From an uncultured Clostridia bacterium (GTDB lineage: Bacteria; Bacillota; Clostridia; Oscillospirales; Ruminococcaceae): a stretch of 64,000 nucleotides of DNA. Below are positions 9,498-16,477 of this stretch, piece by piece. The position numbers and the translations under genes are program-made. Positions within the stretch are counted from its first letter, which is position 1. Every line of letters starts with the position of its first letter. The notes under the pieces were generated by a model that saw nothing but the letters and a program-made list of their open reading frames with translations, searched no databases and was not told the origin of the DNA. The stretch spans positions 122,650 to 186,649 of the forward strand of contig CALZUA010000002.1 of the NCBI GenBank assembly GCA_945829235.1, in the 5' to 3' direction.

Positions 9498-10051
9498 TAA
9501 ATCGACATTATTTCCTTATTCTTCTCTTCACCGATTTTGTCTATCTGCTCGATAAACTTGTCGGTGATTTTCTGGATATCCTTCTCCGCTTCCTTAACGT
9601 CGTCCTCGGTAATTTCGTTTGCCTTCTTCTTCGCCTTGATTTTGTCCATACCGTCACGGCGAACGTTTCTCACTGCAACTTTGCTTTCCTCGCAGGTCTT
9701 GCTTACGGTTTTGCAAAGCTCTTTTCTGCGTTCCTCGGTGAGCTGCGGGAAGGTAATTCTCAAAACAGTACCGTCGTTCGTGGGGTTAATTCCAAGCTCG
9801 GACGCCTGAATTGCCTTTTCGATAGCCTTGAGCTGTGATTTATCGTAGGGAGAAACCACGAGTATTCTCGCCTCGGCAACCGAAATCGACGCCATCTGAT
9901 TTATAGGAGTTTCCGCCCCGTAATAGCTGACCGTAATTCTGTCAAGAACCGCGGGATTTGCTCTGCCCGCGCGGATTGACGCAAGCTCGCTCTGAAGCGC
10001 GTTTATGCATTTTTCCATTCTTTGCTTGGTGTTGTCGATAATTTCTTTCAT
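9497..10051 (-). CDS. frr: Ribosome recycling factor
   Basis: Splits post-termination ribosomes together with EF-G. 184 aa, the standard length, with the three-helix bundle sequence (KCINALQSELASIRAGRANP at the N-terminus, EERRKELCKTVSK and VRNVRRDGMDKIK in the middle). GAAGGGAG lies before the ATG. It comes 22 bases after pyrH, the conserved bacterial order. Confidence 0.97.
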   Translation of the reverse strand: MKEIIDNTKQRMEKCINALQSELASIRAGRANPAVLDRITVSYYGAETPINQMASISVAEARILVVSPYDKSQLKAIEKAIQASELGINPTNDGTVLRITFPQLTEERRKELCKTVSKTCEESKVAVRNVRRDGMDKIKAKKKANEITEDDVKEAEKDIQKITDKFIEQIDKIGEEKNKEIMSI

Positions 10052-10073
10052 AAGATTTACTCCCTTCGCTGAA

Positions 10074-10799
10074 TTATAATTTATTTACAACAAGTGTACC
10101 GACGCTCTTTCCCATAGCCGCGTCGTAGATATTGTCAGGTCTATCGAGGTTGAACACGATAATCGGGATATTGTTCTCGGTGCAGATAGCCGCCGCGGCG
10201 CTGTCCATAACCTTGAGCTTTTTCACCAAAATATCGTGATGAGTGATAACGTCAAATTTCACGGCATCGGGGTGTTTTTTCGGGTCTTTGTCGTAAATTC
10301 CGTCAACCATTGTCGCTTTGAGAATGATATCCGCTTTCAGCTCGGCAGCTCTCAGCGAAGCCGCGCTGTCGGTTGAAAAGAACGGGTTACCCGTGCCGCA
10401 ACCGAAAATTACAATTCTCCCCTTTTCAAAGTGACGAAGCGCTCTTCCCAAGATGAACGGCTCGGCAACCTGCTGCATTGTAATTGCCGTCTGCACTCTT
10501 ACAATACACCCCAAGCCCTCCAAAACGTCCGCTACGGCAAGCGCGTTCATTGTGGTCGCAAGCATTCCGATATGGTCGGCGCGCGCTCTGTCCGAGCCCT
10601 TGCAGTCACGCCCTCTCCAGAAGTTTCCGCCTCCGACAACAATACCTATCTCCGCGCCGGCGTCTGCGGTTTTCTTGATGCTCCTACAAATATTCTCGAC
10701 AGTCGGGAAATCAAGTCCCTGTCCCTTGTCGCCCGCAAGCGCTTCTCCGCTCAATTTAAGCAAAATACGCTTATATTTAAGCCCCGAGTTATCACTCAT
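10074..10799 (-). CDS. pyrH: UMP kinase
   Basis: Phosphorylates UMP to UDP; the bacterial hexameric amino-acid-kinase type. 241 aa. KLSGEALAG (near residue 15), GGGNFWRG (near 58) and the C-terminal segment ENNIPIIVFNL form the nucleotide and UMP sites. GGAGG lies before the start. In most bacteria rpsB-tsf precede pyrH-frr; here hom stands 30 bases upstream instead, so UMP kinase shares a promoter with homoserine synthesis. Confidence 0.96.
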   Translation of the reverse strand: MSDNSGLKYKRILLKLSGEALAGDKGQGLDFPTVENICRSIKKTADAGAEIGIVVGGGNFWRGRDCKGSDRARADHIGMLATTMNALAVADVLEGLGCIVRVQTAITMQQVAEPFILGRALRHFEKGRIVIFGCGTGNPFFSTDSAASLRAAELKADIILKATMVDGIYDKDPKKHPDAVKFDVITHHDILVKKLKVMDSAAAAICTENNIPIIVFNLDRPDNIYDAAMGKSVGTLVVNKL

Positions 10800-10829
10800 A
10801 AAAATCCTCCGTTCAAACCGTTACTGTTA

Positions 10830-12071
10830 TCAATAATCAAGAACTCTCAGTCTTCCGAGAACCTCAGCACCCTCGGAAAGCCCGTTCAAAGCGTCAAGAG
10901 CCGCTTTTTCGGTTATAACGCCCGTGACAAACGCAAGCTCGTTTTCAGCTTTTTTCTTTGATGTAAGATATTCGACATCGCCGAATATATTCTTAACGGC
11001 AACCTTTGTTTCCTCGGGATTTTTAGCAAGAAGTCTGATGTAGTTTCCGCAGGTGAACTGCTCGAAAGGTCTGATGAAGGACTGCTCGCTGTCCGCCCAG
11101 TCAAGCGAACGGCTGGTTTTGGTGTGCTTAACGGCAGAAACGATATCGGAAACAACCGCGCTTGCTGTCGGGAGCTTACCCGCGCCCTTACCGTAGAACA
11201 CAACATCACCTGTTGCGTCACCGCGGACCAAAATTGCGTTGAACACGTCGTTTACACCGCTTAATTGGCTCTCGTCCTTGATGACCGCGGGGAAAACACC
11301 GATAGAAATCTCGTTGTTCTCCTCACGGCGAGCGCAGCCGATGAGCTTGATTTTAGCGTTGTAGCTGTCCATATATTCAACATCTTCGGGAGTTACCTTT
11401 GTAATGCCCTCGGTGTGTACATTTTCGGGATAAACGTGTCTGCCGAACGAAAGCGACGCAAGAATACAGATTTTTCTGCAAGCGTCCACGCCCTCTACGT
11501 CTGCCGCGGGATTTCTCTCGGCGTAACCTAGCTCCTGCGCGATTTTGAGCGCCTCGTCAAACGCCATTCCGTCGCGGAACATTTTGGTTAAGATAAAGTT
11601 GGTTGTTCCGTTGAGGATACCCGCGATTTCCTTGATTTCGTTTGCCTCAAGGCACGCGTGAATGGGCTTTATAATCGGAATACCGCCGCCGACGCTTGCC
11701 TCGAAGAAAAAGTTTACGTTTTTCTCGCGAGCAATTTTGAGAAGCTCCGCGCCCTTTTTGGCAACAAGCTCCTTGTTTGACGTGACAACGCTCTTCCCCG
11801 CCATAAGCGAAGATTTCACGAAATCATACGACGGGTTAATTCCGCCGATAACCTCTGTAACAACCGTTACCTCGGGGTCGTTCAAAATCACATTAAAGTC
11901 CTTTACGAACTTATCTGCATACGGGCTGTCGGGGAAATCGCGGAGGTCGAGAATGTATTTTATATCCAGCGGCTCTCCCGCTTTCTTTTCCAGATTTTCC
12001 CTGTTTTTGTAAAATACCTCGACGGTACCCGAACCGACGACGCCGTAACCCAAAACGGCAATTTTTGCCAT
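10830..12071 (-). CDS. hom: Homoserine dehydrogenase
   Basis: Reduces aspartate semialdehyde to homoserine, the branch to threonine, methionine and isoleucine. 413 aa. N-terminal NAD(P) fold with GYGVVGSGTVE, catalytic domain with SNKELVAKKG and ILNGTTNFIL, and a C-terminal ACT-like segment from about residue 335 (feedback site in relatives). An in-frame start nine bases upstream exists, but GGAAAGGA is well placed only for the ATG at 12071. It is first in the operon, behind a strong promoter. Confidence 0.94.
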   Translation of the reverse strand: MAKIAVLGYGVVGSGTVEVFYKNRENLEKKAGEPLDIKYILDLRDFPDSPYADKFVKDFNVILNDPEVTVVTEVIGGINPSYDFVKSSLMAGKSVVTSNKELVAKKGAELLKIAREKNVNFFFEASVGGGIPIIKPIHACLEANEIKEIAGILNGTTNFILTKMFRDGMAFDEALKIAQELGYAERNPAADVEGVDACRKICILASLSFGRHVYPENVHTEGITKVTPEDVEYMDSYNAKIKLIGCARREENNEISIGVFPAVIKDESQLSGVNDVFNAILVRGDATGDVVFYGKGAGKLPTASAVVSDIVSAVKHTKTSRSLDWADSEQSFIRPFEQFTCGNYIRLLAKNPEETKVAVKNIFGDVEYLTSKKKAENELAFVTGVITEKAALDALNGLSEGAEVLGRLRVLDY

Positions 12072-12110
12072 AAATAACATCCTTTCCGATGATTTTTTCC
12101 TATCCTAAAT

Positions 12111-12139
12111 AGTATATCACATTTCGGAATATTTTTCAA
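12111..12139 (-). promoter_or_regulatory. Sigma-A promoter of the hom-polC operon
   Basis: TTGAAA (12139-12134), 17-base spacer, TATACT (12116-12111) with an extended TG before the -10. It lies about 40 bases upstream of the hom start and downstream of the glgA terminator, so it probably drives the whole nine-gene operon. Confidence 0.8.
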
Positions 12140-12182
12140 GTGTTTTTTGATTTTGTTGACACACTTTTTGAAAAAGTGCAAA

Positions 12183-12214
12183 AAACCGCGTCCGAAAAGC
12201 TCCGAACGCGGTTT
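12183..12214 (-). terminator. Intrinsic terminator of glgA
   Basis: Minus-strand hairpin with nine paired bases (AAACCGCGT arm) around an A/G-rich loop, followed by a T-run. It lies 40 bases past the glgA stop and separates glgA from the hom promoter. Confidence 0.85.
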
Positions 12215-12254
12215 ATCTGTCGATTTATGCATTTAGATGAACAATATCGAAATA

Positions 12255-13676
12255 TTATCCACCGCAAAGCTCCTTGTAAAGACCGATGTACAGTTTAGCG
12301 GAGGTATCCCAGGTGAAATCAGCTTTCATCGCGCGTGTAACAAGCTTGCCCCACTCGGTCTTGTTCTTGTACGCTTCTCTTGCGCGCTTGATTGCACCGA
12401 GCATATCACCCGCGTTGTAGCTCTGGAAGGTGTAACCGATTCCGTTGTCGCCCGCGTCGATGATGCTGTCGCGCAGACCGCCCGTTGACCTTACAATCGG
12501 CACAGTTCCGTATCTTGCCGCAATCATCTGCGCGAGACCGCAAGGCTCGCTCTTTGACGGCATAAGGAACATATCCGCGCCCGCGTAGATTTTCTTTGCG
12601 AGAGTCGGGTTGTATCCGCGATAGAAGCCAACCTTGTCGGGATAACGCCAGTGCATTTCCTGGAAGAAATCCTCGTACTGCTTCTCGCCCGAGCCGAGAA
12701 TGATAACCTGCATATCCTGAGCAACAATTTCATCGAACACATATCTTACCAAATCAAAGCCCTTGTGGTCAGCGAAACGTGAAATCATCGCGATTGTCGG
12801 GATATCGTAAACAGGCATACCGAATTCCTCGAAAATTGCCGCTTTGCAGGCAGCCTTTCCCTTGTGGTTCTTCGCGGAGAACTTGCAGGCAATGTTCGGG
12901 TCGGTTTCGGGATTGTACAAATCAACATCGATACCGTTCAGGAAGCCGGTTGTCTTGTACTGCTTTGTGCGGAGAATTCTGTCAAGACCGTGACCAAACC
13001 ACGGGTCGAGAATTTCTCTCGCGTAAGTCGGAGAAACGGTGGTAACCTTGTCCGCCATTTCGATAGCGCCCTTCATAAAGTTGATGTCGTGGTCGTATTC
13101 GATAATATTTACATTGCGCGGAGGTATTCCGACAATATCCTTTACCAAATCAAGTCCGTACTGTCCCTGATAACCGATATTGTGGATTGTGAAAACGTTC
13201 TTTATATCACCGAAGCCCCACTCGTTCTTGTAGAACAGGTTGTGGTAAACGGGAATAAGAGCGCACTGCCAGTCGTTTGAGTTGATAATCTGCGGGTGGA
13301 AGTCGATGTGACGGAGCATTTCAAGAACCGCTCTGCTGAAGAAAACGTATCTCTCTGCGTCGTCATAATAGCCGTAAAGTCCGTTGTCACGCTTGAAATA
13401 ATACTCGTTGTCAAGGAAGTAATATGTAACGCCGTTTACTTCCTGCGTGAACACGCCGCAGTACTGATGACGCCAGCCAACGGGAACGGTAAAGTTTGTG
13501 ATAAAGCGCATCTTTTCCTTTTGCTTGGGTTTGACTGTGTTGACATAGTACGGCATAACAACGCGCGCGTCGTGTCCTGCCTTAACGAGTGCCTTGGGAA
13601 GAGAACCTGCTACGTCTGCGAGTCCGCCGCTTGCTGCAAAGGGCAGTGCTTCGCTTGCTGCATATAAAATATTCAT
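12255..13676 (-). CDS. glgA: Glycogen/starch synthase, GT5 family
   Basis: Adds glucose from a nucleotide sugar to alpha-1,4-glucan for storage. 473 aa, normal for GlgA. The N-terminal domain opens MNILYAASEALPF and contains ASGGLADVAGS; the C-terminal domain has PSKSEPCGLAQ and STGGLRDS. The lysine that usually precedes the SGG/TGG motif (KTGGL in E. coli) is alanine here. An in-frame start 45 bases upstream lacks a ribosome site; GTGGAGG before 13676 decides the start. It is a single-gene unit with its own promoter and terminator; no glgBCD is visible. Confidence 0.93.
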   Translation of the reverse strand: MNILYAASEALPFAASGGLADVAGSLPKALVKAGHDARVVMPYYVNTVKPKQKEKMRFITNFTVPVGWRHQYCGVFTQEVNGVTYYFLDNEYYFKRDNGLYGYYDDAERYVFFSRAVLEMLRHIDFHPQIINSNDWQCALIPVYHNLFYKNEWGFGDIKNVFTIHNIGYQGQYGLDLVKDIVGIPPRNVNIIEYDHDINFMKGAIEMADKVTTVSPTYAREILDPWFGHGLDRILRTKQYKTTGFLNGIDVDLYNPETDPNIACKFSAKNHKGKAACKAAIFEEFGMPVYDIPTIAMISRFADHKGFDLVRYVFDEIVAQDMQVIILGSGEKQYEDFFQEMHWRYPDKVGFYRGYNPTLAKKIYAGADMFLMPSKSEPCGLAQMIAARYGTVPIVRSTGGLRDSIIDAGDNGIGYTFQSYNAGDMLGAIKRAREAYKNKTEWGKLVTRAMKADFTWDTSAKLYIGLYKELCGG

Positions 13677-13711
13677 AAACAAAACCTCCACAAATTTATT
13701 TGCACAATAAT

Positions 13712-13740
13712 AATATACCACAAACCGATATAAATTTCAA
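13712..13740 (-). promoter_or_regulatory. Sigma-A promoter of glgA
   Basis: TTGAAA (13740-13735), 17-base spacer, TATATT (13717-13712), 36 bases before the glgA ATG. Confidence 0.75.
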
Positions 13741-13784
13741 GTGCATTTTAACATTTTTTCCCGAAATATAAAAAAATAATAAAA

Positions 13785-13806
13785 TTCCCGCAGAAATTTG
13801 CGGGAA
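13785..13806 (-). terminator. Intrinsic terminator after the AIM24-family gene
   Basis: TTCCCGCA/TGCGGGAA stem (8 bp, 6-base loop) followed on the minus strand by TTTTATTATTTTTT, 20 bases past the stop of the upstream gene. Confidence 0.85.
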
Positions 13807-13826
13807 AGTTATTTGACAAAACTTGT

Positions 13827-14489
13827 TTAATGAACAAATGAAAGCGAAGCGGCAAGCTGGTTCTTGGGCATTGTTTGGAGATAAATTCTGCCGGGGCCTG
13901 TAACAACGGTATTGAAGAATCCCTCGCCTCCGAACAGCGAGTTTCCGATGCCGCCGACTTTTCTGAAATCCATTGTGCAGGTTCCTGACATTGCCGCAAG
14001 GTAGCCGGTGTCGATAATCATTTCCTGACCCGCCTGAAGCTCGTACTGAACAACATAGCCGTCAATTTCCGCAAAAGCCATTCCGTTGCCGTGAAGACGT
14101 TGCATAATAAATCCCTCGCCGCCGAAAAAGCCCGCGCCGATTTTCTTCTGAAATGCTATCGAAAAATCAACCGAGGGCTGGGACGCAAGATAGCCGCCCT
14201 TTTGTACAATCATATCGCCCTGACTGATATCGAACGGGATAATCGAGCCGGGAACGCTTGATGCAAAAGCAATCATACCGGGACCGCCCTGCGCGGTGTA
14301 AGTATTTTGGAACATTGATTCTCCCGAGAACATCTTGCCGAACGCTTTTCCGACGCCGCCCGTTCCCGTGGACATAGCCATATTCGGCGTCATCCAGCTC
14401 ATCGCGCCCTTTTGGCACATAACCGACTCGTTCGCGTCAAGATAAACAATCAGCACGGGAAGCGGTTCACCTTTGATTTCGTATCTCAT
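13827..14489 (-). CDS. AIM24/TIGR00266 family protein (DUF124)
   Basis: 220 aa, soluble, no signal or membrane segment. The glycine-rich beta-repeat sequence (MSTGTGGVGKAFG, GGPGMIAF, GGEGFIMQRL, GGEGFFNTVVTGPGRIYLQ) is typical of the bacterial AIM24 family, a trimeric beta-prism fold related to tubby-like domains. The molecular role in bacteria is unsettled; I do not assign one. An upstream in-frame start is possible but AAGGAG lies seven bases before 14489. The gene is monocistronic, with a consensus promoter and an unusually structured leader of about 90 bases. Confidence 0.85.
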   Translation of the reverse strand: MRYEIKGEPLPVLIVYLDANESVMCQKGAMSWMTPNMAMSTGTGGVGKAFGKMFSGESMFQNTYTAQGGPGMIAFASSVPGSIIPFDISQGDMIVQKGGYLASQPSVDFSIAFQKKIGAGFFGGEGFIMQRLHGNGMAFAEIDGYVVQYELQAGQEMIIDTGYLAAMSGTCTMDFRKVGGIGNSLFGGEGFFNTVVTGPGRIYLQTMPKNQLAASLSFVH

Positions 14490-14518
14490 AGCAATTCTCC
14501 TTATAATATTTTTGCACA

Positions 14519-14579
14519 ATTGTGCTAAAGGCAACACCAAAAAAATTGCGTTCTTGAGCACAATAATGGTGTGGTGTTG
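14519..14579 (-). promoter_or_regulatory. Foldable 5' leader with two exclusive stems
   Basis: In the transcript before the AIM24-family gene, CAACACC (14579-14573) can pair with GGTGTTG (14538-14532) around an inner ATTGTG/CGCAAT stem. Alternatively ATTGTGCT (14564-14557) can pair with AGCACAAT (14526-14519). The two folds share bases, so they cannot form together. No known riboswitch class is recognised. Confidence 0.4.
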
Positions 14580-14589
14580 TCTTGATTAT

Positions 14590-14618
14590 ATTATACAACA
14601 AGATTTTCCATTTGTCAA
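14590..14618 (-). promoter_or_regulatory. Consensus sigma-A promoter of the AIM24-family gene
   Basis: TTGACA (14618-14613), 17 bases, TATAAT (14595-14590), with TG just before the -10. It overlaps the last codon of the upstream M50 protease gene. Confidence 0.85.
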
Positions 14619-15196
14619 GATTTGTTTTTCAAACCAAACGAGGCGAGGAGATAAACAATTGTTGTCAACAGCGTAAACGAAGCGTCCCCGCCGAAAAATA
14701 TCATAAACAAAATGCTTGCGACAGCCGAAATTATCGCCGCGGTTTTCATTATAAGGTCAACATTTTCCGCTTTGCAGTGCCGTATTACAAATTCTTTCAG
14801 CAAAGCGGCACCGTCGTATTCACCGATGGGAAGAAGGTTGAATACACCGGTAAAAAGGTTGATAAGAGCCGCAATTTTTTCTCCCGTAAACCACAAAATT
14901 GCCGCGAAAATAAAATTCCCCGCGCTCCCCGCAAACAGCACGATATTTCGTTTAAAGCGTGGAGCTTTATCAATTTTGTCGGACGAAATTCTGATTCCCG
15001 CGCCGTAGAAGGTTATGGTTTCCGCGGGAATTGAAAAAATTATCATCATTATAAGGTGCGACATTTCGTGCAACGAACAGGCGATAATTGCCGAAAAGCC
15101 GAAAACGCCGCCGTCCGTGAGCATAAAAAACGCAATAACCGCGAAAAATGTAAAATCAAAGCAAACCTGCGTGTTTTTAAGGTTAATCTGTATCAT
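14615..15196 (-). CDS. M50 site-2 protease family protein (SpoIVFB-like)
   Basis: 193 aa polytopic membrane protein. HEMSH (near residue 43) matches the HExxH zinc motif in a membrane helix, and NLLPIGEYDG (near 120) matches the second metal motif NxxPxxxxDG. The compact size and lack of a PDZ domain resemble SpoIVFB, which cuts pro-sigma-K, so a sporulation role is plausible but not shown; no spoIVFA partner is adjacent. The ribosome site before the ATG is weak, and a terminator (15229-15256) stands just upstream, so expression may depend on read-through. Confidence 0.75.
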   Translation of the reverse strand: MIQINLKNTQVCFDFTFFAVIAFFMLTDGGVFGFSAIIACSLHEMSHLIMMIIFSIPAETITFYGAGIRISSDKIDKAPRFKRNIVLFAGSAGNFIFAAILWFTGEKIAALINLFTGVFNLLPIGEYDGAALLKEFVIRHCKAENVDLIMKTAAIISAVASILFMIFFGGDASFTLLTTIVYLLASFGLKNKS

Positions 15197-15228
15197 ACGA
15201 TATTTTATTCCGCGGTTGTCCGAAAAAG

Positions 15229-15256
15229 AACGCCCCGCGATATTTCACGGAGCGTT
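15229..15256 (-). terminator. Intrinsic terminator after the signal-peptidase-like gene
   Basis: AACGCTCC/GGGGCGTT stem (8 bp with one G-U), then CTTTTT on the minus strand, directly after the stop at 15261. Confidence 0.75.
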
Positions 15257-15260
15257 TAAT

Positions 15261-16412
15261 TCAATGCTTGTTTGTAATTCCCGACAAAATATCGTCAATC
15301 TCGTAGCGGTTTTTGTCGCGCTTGTCGTCCTCGTCCTTCATCAGGTCCTCAACACGCTTGTTTGCGATAATCTGCGAACTGCGCTTTGAAGATGTTCTTG
15401 TCGGGAACGAACTTTTTTCTTCGTCACGATTATCCTCGGCAACAGGCTGTTTCTTCGGTAACAGCTTGCTAATCTGCGGCACTTTTGACTGCGTGAAAAA
15501 CGCATCGCTTGTATCGTCCTTTTGGAAAATCGGGAGTTCCTCGGTTTTTTCACGCTTTTTCGCAGTGCCTTCTGTTCCCTTTTTCCTTGTGGTAACCTTT
15601 TCCGAAGGGATTTCAACCTTAAATGTGTTCACATCGTTTTCGGTTATCGGTTTAACAATCGGAGCGGGTTTCTGAGCTACCGGTTCGCTCGGTTTCTTGT
15701 CGGTAAGCGGGATAATCGGGCGCTGTTCTCTTTCGACTTTCTTTTGCCTTGCGGCGTAGGAAAACAGAACATCATCGGCGGCTTTTCCAGATTTAACGGA
15801 ACTCCTCGAATATGTGCCCTTCCCGTCCGCAGAAACCGAAATTCCCGCACGGTTTGCAAAATCCTCGTCGGGCATATTCTTGACCTGCGGAATAACCTCG
15901 GGCGGCGGCAATTTAGCGGCAAATGCTTTTATGATATCGTATAAAATGAGCGCAATGCACGGCAGAACCGCAACACAAAACATTCCGAACGGCGATTTAA
16001 CAAAGCCGATTATCGAACCGAGAACCGTACTGCAATAATCCGCTCTGCCGACAAGGTCACTTTCGGGCAATATGTAATCGCCGCTGTTCTCCATAACCTT
16101 GATGTAATAAACGCCGTCCTCCGCATAATATTCCTTCGCGTAGCCCATTGTCGGAGTTTTGTCCTCGCCTTTGGTGTAAAGGAGCAACTTTCCGGTTATG
16201 ACATCGCTAAGCTCGCATTTCTGAACAATAACCGCGCTGTTTCTCGGAGCGGTTTGGATATCGTCCGTCTGCACCATATAAATGTTGAAGCCAAAAATGC
16301 CAACAACATCTGACGACCGAAACGCCGCCGCTGTCACAATCATAATTATACACACCGCCAGCATCAGTCCGCAAAAAAAGTACCCGATAACGCGCGCGAC
16401 TTTTTTCCCCAA
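15261..16412 (-). CDS. Signal peptidase-like (S26B fold) membrane protein without catalytic residues
   Basis: 383 aa. TM1 (about 10-30), then an extracytoplasmic region whose layout follows SipW-type signal peptidases (GFNIYMVQTDD, VITGKLLLYTKGED, a C-terminal GSIIGFVKSPFG before TM2 at about 145-165), then a 210-residue charged cytoplasmic tail rich in Lys, Glu and Ser. Where active enzymes have the catalytic Ser-Met and the later His-Arg-Val, this protein has TDDIQ and MGYAK. It is therefore probably not a protease. The start is TTG, behind AGAGGTG. It follows the cellulase gene by 65 bases with a hairpin between. Function unknown; a scaffold or export-related role is possible. Confidence 0.55.
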   Translation of the reverse strand: MGKKVARVIGYFFCGLMLAVCIIMIVTAAAFRSSDVVGIFGFNIYMVQTDDIQTAPRNSAVIVQKCELSDVITGKLLLYTKGEDKTPTMGYAKEYYAEDGVYYIKVMENSGDYILPESDLVGRADYCSTVLGSIIGFVKSPFGMFCVAVLPCIALILYDIIKAFAAKLPPPEVIPQVKNMPDEDFANRAGISVSADGKGTYSRSSVKSGKAADDVLFSYAARQKKVEREQRPIIPLTDKKPSEPVAQKPAPIVKPITENDVNTFKVEIPSEKVTTRKKGTEGTAKKREKTEELPIFQKDDTSDAFFTQSKVPQISKLLPKKQPVAEDNRDEEKSSFPTRTSSKRSSQIIANKRVEDLMKDEDDKRDKNRYEIDDILSGITNKH

Positions 16413-16438
16413 CTATTTTCACCTCTTTTATTTGGTCA

Positions 16439-16467
16439 GCACTGCAAAATTTACGCTTTTGCAGTGC
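16439..16467 (-). terminator. Strong stem-loop between cellulase and next gene
   Basis: Perfect 11 bp stem (GCACTGCAAAA arm) with a 7-base loop, 11 bases after the cellulase stop. No T-run follows on the minus strand, so it may be an mRNA-stabilising or attenuating hairpin, not a full terminator. Confidence 0.5.
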
Positions 16468-16477
16468 CGCCTTACGT

